From Conidiobolus coronatus NRRL 28638 (taxonomy: Eukaryota > Entomophthoromycota > Entomophthoromycetes > Entomophthorales > Conidiobolaceae), in assembly GCA_001566745.1 (NCBI GenBank), contig KQ964467.1, forward strand, positions 4,537 to 28,187: a stretch of 23,651 nucleotides of DNA, in the 5' to 3' direction. Below the pieces are notes generated by a model. The model saw nothing but the letters and a program-made list of their open reading frames with translations. It did no database searches and had not been told where the DNA came from. Position numbers and translations under genes: made by a program. Below, one piece after another: positions 1 through 8,390 of the stretch; within the stretch, counting starts at the first letter, position 1; every line of letters starts with the position of its first letter.

Positions 1-139
1 TACTTTATTACCAAAAATTTCTAAAAAAATCAATATTCCCAATACGCTATATATTATAATAATTGTAAAAATTTTAAACTTGCCCTATAAAAAATTTTGG
101 TCAAATTTTCCTCGATTTAACCAGAATCACACATATATT
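1..139 (+). mobile_element. Right end of a MITE-like TIR element, cut by the window edge
   Basis: Bases 41-139 match the reverse complement of 22849-22945 almost base for base, including a 25-base identical run starting at 41. They also match 10268-10364 with the same 43-base spacing between the AATACGCT and CTATAAAA landmarks. All copies lose similarity just after a terminal CATATA, which marks an element end. Bases 1-40 resemble the interior of the copy at 22849-23118 only loosely. The left end would lie before the window. No coding capacity is visible. Confidence 0.6.
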
Positions 140-756
140 ATTTGATCCATAAATTTTTAGGTAAAAATCAAGTTTTAACTTAATTCGAGAATTTGTTTTT
201 TAAATATGAGTAACTTCACTCAATCTCCTATAAAAATAGGCGGGATTCATAACAAGGGTTAACCAATATTTTATATGTTATAATTTCCAATTATAGTAGC
301 TTCATTAACCGGAGTAATGGGAAAGTCTACCGTTTAAGATTTTGAAGTTACCCATATACTTCGTATATATAACTTGATATGAGCTCCATAACAATCGGTA
401 TAATTTTTATATATGGACATGGTTATAAATATTTATATTTATACTCTACGTTTAGTATTACATAATTACACTGCTAAACCTTTTATATGCAAAATATGCC
501 CCAGTTGCTATATATACATCTAATTTAAATATTTATAGATTTTAGATTTAAGCTATGATTAAATATTAGCAAAATATTATGAATAAAAGTTATATCAATA
601 ACAGAATTTTTGCTAAATAAGTTCAATTAAAGTAATCCTTAATACAATTTTAATAAACTAACTTTTTACTAAACCCTTGAGCAATTTACTAATTTAACTG
701 CAAACCCTTATTATATTTTTGCCACTCTGATTTATAGAATTGATAGTGAAATTATG
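140..756. other. A+T-rich intergenic region upstream of the repeat-protein gene
   Basis: No gene is seen. The only notable part is about 664-720, where two ACCCTT-containing stretches recur in similar order at about 2452-2510, upstream of the relic gene. This segment is therefore probably the distal promoter of the secreted repeat protein. Confidence 0.5.
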
Positions 757-764
757 TATAAAAT
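757..764 (+). promoter_or_regulatory. TATA box of the repeat-protein gene
   Basis: TATAAAAT lies 57-64 nt before the ATG at 821, close to the spacing seen for the three VC0807-like genes in this window. It falls inside a longer in-frame extension that begins with an ATG at 740, which argues that translation starts at 821 instead. Confidence 0.5.
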
Positions 765-820
765 GTGCCTTCTCATTATACAAAAATTTAAGTCAGTTAT
801 TTATTAATCAATTACTCGAA

Positions 821-1291
821 ATGAAATTCGTCGCTTTACTCTTTGCTGGTGTACTTTCCCAACCTGCCCAACTTGGTCGCAGAAGCTTACGTGGTCCATT
901 TAAAAATAGGATACCAGATCAAATATCCAATGGAAAGTATTTGAACTCTGGAGCTGAGCCTAGTTACTATGCACATGCTCCCGTTGTTGCTGCTCAATTA
1001 AACTCTGAAGCTGACCCTAGCTACTACGCACATGCTCCCGTTGTTGCTGCTCAGTTAAACTCTGGAGCTGATCCTAGCTATTACGCTCCTGTTGCTGCTG
1101 CTCACTTGAATTCTGAAGCCGATCCTAGCTACTATGCACATGCTCCTGTTGTCGCTGCTCAATTAAACTCTGGAGCTGATCCTAGTTATTACGCACATAC
1201 TCCTGTTGCTGCTGCTCAATTAAACTCTGAAGCTTACCCCAGTTATTACGCTCCTGCTGTTTTAAACTTCGGAGCTGATTCTAGTTACTAG
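821..1291 (+). CDS. Small secreted tandem-repeat protein (156 aa), function unknown
   Basis: I do not recognise a family. Residues 1-13 look like a short signal peptide: Lys2, then a hydrophobic run, with likely cleavage near Ser13. A pro-like segment follows with a dibasic Arg20-Arg21 that could be a Kex2-type site. From residue 41 to the end there are seven units of a 19-residue consensus close to LNSEADPSYYAHAPVVAAQ, with lengths 19, 19, 17, 19, 19, 14 and 9, so the last two are shortened. Position 4 of the unit alternates strictly Gly/Glu. There is no Cys, and the units hold no internal dibasic sites, so release of separate peptides by Kex2 is unlikely. The start at 821 is chosen because the signal peptide begins there and the TATA box at 757 lies within the longer frame. 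An AATAAA lies about 20 nt after the stop. A cell-wall, matrix or cuticle-like structural role is inference only. Confidence 0.7.
   Translation: MKFVALLFAGVLSQPAQLGRRSLRGPFKNRIPDQISNGKYLNSGAEPSYYAHAPVVAAQLNSEADPSYYAHAPVVAAQLNSGADPSYYAPVAAAHLNSEADPSYYAHAPVVAAQLNSGADPSYYAHTPVAAAQLNSEAYPSYYAPAVLNFGADSSY
941..1288 (+). repeat. In-frame tandem repeat, seven units of up to 57 bp
   Basis: Units start at 941, 998, 1055, 1106, 1163, 1220 and 1262. Units 1, 3, 5 and 7 encode LNSG or LNFG at the start and units 2, 4 and 6 encode LNSE. This indicates that the array grew at least partly by duplication of a two-unit (about 114 bp) block. Degeneration is at the 3' end. Confidence 0.85.
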
Positions 1292-1309
1292 CTTTTGTAG
1301 ATTATGATA

Positions 1310-1315
1310 AATAAA
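1310..1315 (+). terminator. Candidate polyadenylation signal of the repeat-protein gene
   Basis: AATAAA about 20 nt after the stop codon. The region is A+T-rich, so the hexamer alone has low specificity. Confidence 0.35.
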
Positions 1316-2451
1316 CAGCAGATTAGATGCTAACTGCTATCTAGTTAATGCCAAATTTATTTAATCAGAATAACTAAGTGCTAATTAACTTATGATTAGA
1401 TAATAATATTAATTATAGTATTATTGCTTTTAATTCATTTTATAATTTAAAAATTTTTTTACTCTAATTTGATTGTATTTATATTGATAGCAAATTTAAT
1501 TGATTAATATTAATTTAGTATTATTATAAATTTTGGATATATAATATTCAAATATTTATAAACTATTGTAAAATAAATATAAATTTTTATAAAATTCCTT
1601 ATCTAAATTAAACATAAAATTGCTAGTTACTTAACAAAATATTTTAATACTAAAATGAATATTATTTAAAGTCAATAATAAAGTATTATTAACTCTAAGC
1701 AAGAATATTACTTTAAATTAATAATAACAACATTAATCTGATATAGATTAACTTAGCATTTATTAAATTATATCTAACTTTCAAAGAATAATGCGACTCT
1801 AAAATGAATATTCTATATATATTATATTAGCTCTAGCTTTTCAAGCATCGCACAAATGATTAAATAATTATTACTTTTATATAATTAGTTAAACATATTG
1901 TAGAGAAGTTATTTGCAGAAATTCGATGTGATCATTACTATAATTATAAAACTGACATCTATAAGTCTGCCAGAAAGTATGCTTTTATAGTAACCCTTGT
2001 GCTAGTCACTATAACCTTTTATAGACTTATTCAGTGGATATAGCTATTACTTCCGCTACATAAGCTGGATTAGAGGCTAATTAAGTGATCTAGGTAGAAA
2101 ATAAGTTAGTAAAAATATATTAAAAGTATAAAAAAAATTAAAATTTGATTCAAAATATAACTTATATAATAAAACTTTTATATTTCACTTAATTATGAAA
2201 CCAATTATTATTAATTTAGTACTATTATATTACAAAAATTTTTAAATTTTTCAAAAAGTTATACTAATAATAAATTTAACTTGTTAAATTTAATAATCTA
2301 GTACCAAAGTAAATATTTGTAATTGAAGGTTTTATTTGATTAATAACTTTTTATAAGCTTGTGAATAAATATTATATTTATATTAAAAATTAATTAAGAA
2401 TAATAATTTCACTAAATTAACCCTTAATAAAAATAATTAATATGCTAAAAA
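1316..2451. other. A+T-rich intergenic region
   Basis: No intact gene is seen. Bases 1931-2095 are less A+T-rich than their surroundings and share TAGCTATTAC with the coding repeat, followed by a similar unit-length spacing to another GATC. They may be a very decayed repeat-gene remnant. ATAAGTCT (1961-1968) and AGACTTAT (2023-2030) form an inverted pair. Confidence 0.4.
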
Positions 2452-3015
2452 ATTTTACTAAACCTTGAATAAATTTCTTAAGCTTAAATAACCTCTTATA
2501 TTTTACTTATTTATAATCTATTTATATAATATAAAGGTTGTATAATATCATTTTTATTATAAAATAAGAGTTTTCAAGTAGAATTCATTAACTTATGCAA
2601 TTTACTTACTTCAAATATAAAATACAATTCTAATTAATGCAACTTTTATGTATTAATAATCTATATAAATTAGTATATACTTGTAGAGAATTGATTTATT
2701 TAAAGCTTTAACTATTAATTAATATAAAAAGCACAATTAATATCAATAAAATTAACAAATATAAAAAATGATTAAAGTTTGATACAAAATTGTCTTAATA
2801 AAATATTCAAAGCTAAAAATATACCAAATCCTTACATACTTTATTGCCGGTGTCCTCTCTCGTAGAATTACTGAGTCTAACTTTAACAATCAAAACCTCT
2901 ACCATAGATATTTAAATACCTGAACTGTGGCCAGTTAATTATCTCTTCAGGATTATAACTATTGATAAGATACCTTTATAAAATATTTCGCCTGATCTAA
3001 ATTATAACTTTATAA
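2452..3015 (+). pseudogene. Decayed relic of the secreted repeat-protein gene with its promoter
   Basis: From 2822 one frame reads a signal-peptide-like segment ending FIAGVLSRR, which aligns with LFAGVLSQ of the gene at 821, and continues to YLNT, matching YLNS where the repeats begin. There is no ATG at the expected position. A stop (TGA) interrupts the frame at the start of the first repeat, and a one-base shift restores LNCG against LNSG. Farther on, TGATCTAAATTATAAC resembles the codons for ADPSYY. The upstream stretch at about 2452-2510 resembles 664-720 (TTTTACTAAACC and two CCTT blocks), so promoter and gene were duplicated together, with roughly 200 extra bases now between them. Similarity after about 2960 is weak, so the 3' limit is approximate. 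Confidence 0.55.
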
Positions 3016-4296
3016 TTTTACTATTACATCCTAAATTTTGAATACCTAATACTATTTTAATATGCTCTCTTAACTGTATTAATATAATCGAGTTAATAAA
3101 TCTATAAAAGTATTAAGATATTAACCTTTATTAAATTTAATAAAACAATGGATAAAATAATTTAAATAGTAAACAGTGTATTTTATATAAAAAACTATAA
3201 TAATACAATACACTCTAGTACTTTTAATATTATTATAACAAATTTTTAGCTAAATATTAATTATTAAACTAATTTAATATATCGTTCATTAATTCGTCAT
3301 TAGTGAAAAATTTATAGAATAAAATCATTGTTTAGATCACGATTACATAATATTGATTAATCTTATTACCAAATATGATTGAGATCATTTATTAAAGTTT
3401 GATTTTAGTGGAATGTTACAAATTATTATATGTTTAATATCAACCTTATTTTTAACTTAAAATTTGTCAACCGCCAAACTGATACTAATTTTGTTTAACT
3501 ATTAAATTATAAGTTTATTACTAAGTACTTTAGAAAAATAATCATAACTAGTAGGTCAAGCCCTTCCTCTCTCCCAAGCATATAGAAATCTATTACTTAT
3601 ATTCGAACTAAACTTCAATAAATATCATATAATCAAAGTTTTATATCAATATTATACTATAATTAAATTCAATAAAATTAAAATATATGCAACTTTCGCT
3701 AATTCTAGAATTAGTTTAATATTCACACTAATTTAATTGTTAAACAAATAAGTCAAAAATAGTAAAAATATAAACCAAATTAATAATTTATTAATTAGTA
3801 TGAAATAAATATAAAATTTAGCGAACTGTATATAATCAAGATTTTAAATCATTTTAAAGTTATTGATATACTTGTTCATTTTTGTTATTTTTAATTTTAA
3901 TTTTCATATATTAAGTTTACATATTGGGTTAATTGAATTTATTTTCAAAATTTTGCGGTTGTTTAGGGTAAATAAAAACGCATAAAAATTTTAAAAAAAT
4001 TACTTAAAAAATTGAGTTTTGGTAAAAAAAATTAAATACAGTCTAAATTATTATAGTTATTATAATTATTAGTACGTTACTGAATACAAATGATATACAT
4101 TAACAATAAATAAATACTCGCTCAATTTAAATAATATTATTATTTAATATTGGTTATTTTTGTGATTTTTACAAATATTTAATAAAAAGTTTTTATTAAT
4201 TAATCTTGGCTTTTTACTCATTTGTATCACATTATTTTTTTAACCCTCAATCTAACTAAAAAACTAGAATCACTAATAATTAATTTTAATTTGGGG
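3016..4296. other. A+T-rich intergenic region
   Basis: I see no gene, RNA or clear repeat. A short pyrimidine-rich patch at about 3556-3580 is the only compositional break. The last part is the upstream region of the membrane-protein gene at 4369. Confidence 0.5.
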
Positions 4297-4304
4297 TATA
4301 AAAG
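4297..4304 (+). promoter_or_regulatory. TATA box of VC0807-like gene 1, with a TGACTCA just downstream
   Basis: TATAAAAG preceded by GGGG lies 65-72 nt before the ATG at 4369. A Gcn4/AP-1-type heptamer TGACTCA follows at 4311-4317, between TATA box and start codon. Confidence 0.6.
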
Positions 4305-4368
4305 AGTTAGTGACTCAACTTGAATAAATTTAAATAAAAAAAAATAATAACAATAATAATAAATTAAT

Positions 4369-5067
4369 ATGACTTCTAAAATACTTCACTGGTTAAAAAT
4401 AATTTTATTTTACTTTCAGCAAGTTGGACTCGAAATCCTCTTGCCTTTAATCATTTATCTGGCGCTTAAGGATACAATTGGCGATATAAACGCCTCCTTA
4501 TATATGCCAGTACCCAATATAATAAGTATTATAGCCACTCTAATCCTTTACAGAATAATTGAAGTATTAAGTATTATTATATTCATATTCTATTTCTTTG
4601 GCAGTTTGACTACATACCTCTTAAAAAATGCTTTATGGAGTCAAGTTGCGAGCGCTGGTTTAAATATCTTGATCGGTGTAGCTTTTTTGACTATGGAATG
4701 GTTTGCACCAAAGCCCCTAACTTATTACTTTGGTAGACCTTGGTTTACTAAAAATCAGCCAGAGTTAATATTATGGTGGAATTCAAGATGGGGAAATCCA
4801 AACTTTAGAACTGAATTAAAGTGGAATAGTTACGTTTGGGGTATTGGATGGATATTAATTGGAGTAATAGGTCTAGCACTATTATTTACTATAAACTTGG
4901 ACACAGCCGTGATTTTAGTACTAGTTGTAACTATTGTTGGATTAATTTTTATGGGTGCTTTTACATATTTTTATGCTAAAATTTGGCAAAGAAGGGAAGC
5001 TAAATTAGCACAGAATAATAATATCCAAGATAAGGATGGAGTTATTGACGCTGAAATTGTAGTTTAA
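4369..5067 (+). CDS. VC0807-like integral membrane protein, paralog 1 (232 aa)
   Basis: Six hydrophobic segments are visible at about 11-33, 49-63, 65-86, 93-111, 157-175 and 179-203. A long conserved loop (about 114-158) contains KPLTYYFGRPWF, a Trp-rich stretch, NFRTELK and NSYVWG. Size, helix count and the RP...FR...N..WG pattern recall, from memory, the bacterial VC0807 family of uncharacterised inner-membrane proteins; no catalytic residues are known for that family. The C-terminus (207-232) is charged and probably cytosolic. The gene is one uninterrupted frame with A+T-rich codons (ATA, TTA, AAA), unlike the transporter genes here. It converges with paralog 2 and is clearly closer to it than to paralog 3; the two DNA sequences differ at many synonymous sites, so the duplication is old. 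Function is unknown. Confidence 0.75.
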   Translation: MTSKILHWLKIILFYFQQVGLEILLPLIIYLALKDTIGDINASLYMPVPNIISIIATLILYRIIEVLSIIIFIFYFFGSLTTYLLKNALWSQVASAGLNILIGVAFLTMEWFAPKPLTYYFGRPWFTKNQPELILWWNSRWGNPNFRTELKWNSYVWGIGWILIGVIGLALLFTINLDTAVILVLVVTIVGLIFMGAFTYFYAKIWQRREAKLAQNNNIQDKDGVIDAEIVV

Positions 5068-5108
5068 TTTTGTACTATACCATTATCAACTTTTATTTAA
5101 CTTATTAA

Positions 5109-5114
5109 AATAAA
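5109..5114 (+). terminator. Candidate polyadenylation signal of VC0807-like gene 1
   Basis: AATAAA about 42 nt after the stop; hexamer evidence only. Confidence 0.35.
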
Positions 5115-5950
5115 TAACTAACCCTTAATACTACCTCCTTATCTTTATCTTTATTTATTTACAATAAATCAACAAACCAACAGATTAACATAATTTTAAT
5201 TTACCAACTATCAATAAAGCCCCGAATAACTTTCACAAATTTAACACAAGTGACTAGCTAAATCAGCGTAAATTAATTTTTTATGCAATAAATTTTTAAC
5301 TGCATCAAATTAATTATATTACTAAATTTAGAATTTTATTAATAATCCAAAATAAGCAACTTAATATCAATTAATCTCGGATTAATTAAACTAAAAATAG
5401 TAGGATATTTAGTCAAATTATATCATTATTATTTTTTTGATAATTAATTAATTATTGCTTTAATACTTGGCAATAGAAACTTTAAAGTTATTTTTAAATA
5501 TTGGAAAATATAGTTATATTTTCATATATTAGTTTGCTACACATGGTATTGTTGATTGATAAAGATTGAAATTATAATGTTAATTAATAACTAATAAGAT
5601 CTTATTAAATTACAACAATAGACCTAGACTCTTATTCTATACATTTAACAAATAGTTAAAAGTATTTAAGCAAAGTGCTTAATTATTAAAACTTGTAGCA
5701 TAGTATAGTTGGAGAATTATACTAAAATTAAGCTGGTATAATAAGGCTATTCAATTAATTATTGCAACTATCATTTATAAATTGATTTAAGTTACCAGTT
5801 AAATTACTGTTAAATTTTATAATAGTGCTATTATTAATTAATTTATTGATAAGATATTAAGTTAAAAATTTATAACGTCAGTCTATAGTATATTAAAAAA
5901 CTGCGAAATAAATAGAAAAAAAGCTTAATATAAAAGTTAAAGAGAAAGAC
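5115..5950. other. Intergenic region between convergent membrane-protein genes
   Basis: No gene or clear structure is seen. It contains only A+T-rich sequence between the 3' ends of paralogs 1 and 2. Confidence 0.5.
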
Positions 5951-5956
5951 TTTATT
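5951..5956 (-). terminator. Candidate polyadenylation signal of VC0807-like gene 2
   Basis: TTTATT on the + strand (AATAAA on the coding strand), 32-37 nt past the stop of the minus-strand gene. Confidence 0.35.
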
Positions 5957-5987
5957 TTATTACAAAATTACAAAATAAAAATTAAAT

Positions 5988-6698
5988 TCACTTTAATACA
6001 ACTTCATTACTTGGAAGCTCTTCAAAATCACCCTCATTCTTAGCTGTTTCAGCTCTTAACTCCCTTCTCCTCCAAACCCCTGCATAAAAGTAAGTAAAGC
6101 ATCCCATCCCCGCAAACCCGACTAAAGTAAATACCAACACTACGACCACTGCAAGATCTAACTCTAAGGTATACAATAAAACTAAACTAACACTTCCTAA
6201 TATAATGAACCCCACACCCCAAACATACGAATTCCACTTGAGCTCCGTACGGAAGTTAGTAGAGCCCCAACGAGAATTCCACCATAATATAAGCTCTTTC
6301 TGATTCTTTGTGAACCATGGACGACCGAAGTAGAATGCTAAAGGCTTTGGGGCAAACCATTCAGTCAAGAGGAATGCTAAACCGATAGTAATATTAATTA
6401 TACAACTAGCCAACTGACTTAGTAAAGGGTCATTTAGGAAGTAAGTAGCTAAAGATCCGGCCAAGTAGAATAACAAAATTAAAATACTTAAAACTTCAAC
6501 TAAACGATAAAAAATTAAAGTTAACAAAATACTTACAACATTTGGTACTGGCATATATAAAGCGGCGTAAATATCCCCTATTACAGGCTTTAATATGAGG
6601 TAAATAATATTTGGGAACAGAATTTCCAAACCAATTTGTTGAAGGTAAAAAACGAATAGTTTCAAGTAATGAATAAAAGAATTTTTACTAGCTATCAT
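5988..6698 (-). CDS. VC0807-like integral membrane protein, paralog 2 (236 aa)
   Basis: It aligns along its whole length with paralog 1: six hydrophobic segments, the PVPN turn after helix 1, FYFGRPWFTKNQ at about 122-133, a Trp-Trp-Asn-Ser-Arg-Trp stretch, NFRTELKWNSYVWG and FTYFYA near the end of the last helix. The N-terminus is longer by four residues, and the C-terminal tail is acidic (EGDFEELPSNE). Family assignment and unknown function are as for paralog 1. The start is supported by a TATA box 71-77 nt upstream. It uses more C/G-ending codons than paralog 1. It is followed on the same strand, 953 bp away, by paralog 3; each has its own TATA box, so they are separate transcription units. 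Confidence 0.75.
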   Translation of the reverse strand: MIASKNSFIHYLKLFVFYLQQIGLEILFPNIIYLILKPVIGDIYAALYMPVPNVVSILLTLIFYRLVEVLSILILLFYLAGSLATYFLNDPLLSQLASCIINITIGLAFLLTEWFAPKPLAFYFGRPWFTKNQKELILWWNSRWGSTNFRTELKWNSYVWGVGFIILGSVSLVLLYTLELDLAVVVVLVFTLVGFAGMGCFTYFYAGVWRRRELRAETAKNEGDFEELPSNEVVLK

Positions 6699-6768
6699 TT
6701 AATATTATTTAATAATTGAACTAGAGAAAGATAAAGGATTATAATTTTAGTTAAGTAGATGACGCACT

Positions 6769-6775
6769 ATTTATA
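6769..6775 (-). promoter_or_regulatory. TATA box of VC0807-like gene 2
   Basis: TATAAAT on the minus strand, 71-77 nt before the ATG, matching the spacing at paralogs 1 and 3. Confidence 0.5.
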
Positions 6776-7614
6776 TCAAAAAAAAATAATTTTAATCGTA
6801 ATGCAAATTTTTAAAAAAAACTTGGAGTAATCGTTATCATTATTTTATCACCACTATTAACACCATACAATTAATTAATTAAAACCTATTAAAATAAAAC
6901 TTAAGAACTAGTTTACCCTTAGCATTAATTGTTTATAAACCCTTTTATTATTTATATTAAGCTTGTCCAATATTGTAAAATAAATATAATGTGATATTTA
7001 ATTTGGTTAAATTAGGAATGATAATTGCTTTTGAGGGTATTATAGTGTTTATGATGATTTTTAATATTGGATACTTATTAATACACTATGATAGTATAAT
7101 AATGCGATTATTTTAAGTTATACAGATTTTTTTAGTTGTAGTAATCAAACATGTACTCTTATTCAGTAATATTGACTACACGTTTAGTATACTGCAATGA
7201 TTACTCAATACTTTACAATACATGACATAGCTATTATATCGCAGCAAGCCCCGCAAATACCAAGAGTGCCTATGGTACATAAACCTCTAACATCAAACTT
7301 ATAATATAATATAAGTATATTCTCCGACAATTTCAGACCCTTAAGCTTTAATAACAAATTTTTAAATTTGGTGTATCGGCTCAACTCATTGATTTTTAAT
7401 CTAAATAAGGTAAATTTACAAATTTTAAATTAGAAATTCAAATATTTGTAAATTACTACCAAATAGTGCATAGATTTGACAGAGTGCATAAAATTTGCAT
7501 ATTATTTAACGATTAATTTTGAATTGAAGTGGTTAAGTGGTTGAGTGTTTTGAGTTTTAAGTAAGATAAATAAATAAAAACTTTGTAAAATAATGTAAAC
7601 CAGTTATATTTTAA
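6776..7614. other. A+T-rich intergenic region
   Basis: No gene is recognised. A less A+T-rich patch at about 7225-7290 has no open frame of note. Confidence 0.45.
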
Positions 7615-7643
7615 ATATTTTTAATATTTTTAATATTTTTAAT
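7615..7643. repeat. Short tandem repeat, period 9, just after paralog 3
   Basis: About 3.2 perfect copies of ATATTTTTA, ending eight bases before the stop codon of the minus-strand gene, so it lies in its 3' untranslated region. Confidence 0.7.
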
Positions 7644-7651
7644 TTTAATTT

Positions 7652-8311
7652 TTAAACTTTAGCAAATTCAACCTTCTCAACTTCAATCTCTTCATAATAC
7701 CTTGAATAAAACCAGCTAAAACCGCCATTCAAAATTAATTGAACAAATGTAAGTATTAATATAATAATCATTGTAAGGTTAAACTCTACTAAAAAGCATA
7801 ATACTAAACTAATCCCACCTAAAAGAAAGAAACCTATGGCCCAAGCCCACGAGTTAACTTTAAGTTGGTGTCTAAAACTTGGATTCTTACTAAATCTAGC
7901 ATTCCATATAGTATTTAATTCACTTTGGCCTTTAGCAAACCAAGGTCTACCAAAGTAAAATGTAAGAGATTTAGGTGTATAGTATTCAGTTACTAGGAAA
8001 GCTACTCCTATGAGAATATACAATATGGAGATGGATACTTGACAATATACAGGGTCACTTAATAAATAAGTTAATAAGGCACCAAATACGCAAATACTAA
8101 AGAACAATACGCTTAAGGGTTCTATTATGCGATAGAGGATTAGAGTTATTAGGATTGAGAGTAATACGGGTAAAGGAGTGAGTAAAGTTGATACTACGGC
8201 TCCAAGTACAGGTTCTAAAGCGAGAAATACAACATATGGGGCAACTATTTCCAGAATAATTATTTGAAGGTAAAATAAGGTGAATTTTACTGAAGGAGAT
8301 AAATAAGCCAT
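7652..8311 (-). CDS. VC0807-like integral membrane protein, paralog 3 (219 aa)
   Basis: It has the same six-helix plan and landmark motifs as paralogs 1 and 2 (LTFYFGRPWFAKGQ at about 116-129, SFRHQLKVNSWAW, FSWFYSRYY), but it is the most divergent of the three. Thr-Pro-Lys-Ser replaces Ala-Pro-Lys-Pro before the FGRPWF motif, the Trp-Trp pair is Ile-Trp, and the tail is short and Glu/Lys-rich (EEIEVEKVEFAKV). The N-terminus is the shortest. The start at 8311 is supported by a TATA-like box 72-79 nt upstream. Function is unknown. The motif conservation across paralogs suggests that the loop between helices 4 and 5 is the functional core. Confidence 0.72.
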   Translation of the reverse strand: MAYLSPSVKFTLFYLQIIILEIVAPYVVFLALEPVLGAVVSTLLTPLPVLLSILITLILYRIIEPLSVLFFSICVFGALLTYLLSDPVYCQVSISILYILIGVAFLVTEYYTPKSLTFYFGRPWFAKGQSELNTIWNARFSKNPSFRHQLKVNSWAWAIGFFLLGGISLVLCFLVEFNLTMIIILILTFVQLILNGGFSWFYSRYYEEIEVEKVEFAKV

Positions 8312-8367
8312 CTTTTGCTAAGATTATTTTTTACTCTTACTATCTCTATTATTATTTTAACAATCTT

Positions 8368-8384
8368 TTAGGGATAAACCCTAA
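8368..8384. promoter_or_regulatory. TTAGGG/CCCTAA inverted repeat at the promoter of paralog 3
   Basis: TTAGGG (8368-8373) and CCCTAA (8379-8384) are perfect arms around ATAAA. It abuts the TATA-like box at 8383-8390. It resembles a telobox or Tbf1-type site, but binding is only inferred. Confidence 0.4.
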
Positions 8385-8390
8385 TTTATA
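8383..8390 (-). promoter_or_regulatory. TATA-like box of VC0807-like gene 3
   Basis: TATAAATT on the minus strand, 72-79 nt before the ATG, in line with paralogs 1 and 2. Confidence 0.45.

Noticed and set aside
740-820. In-frame upstream ATG giving a 27-residue longer repeat protein
   Set aside because: The extension contains the TATA box at 757-764 and would bury the clear signal peptide that starts at 821.
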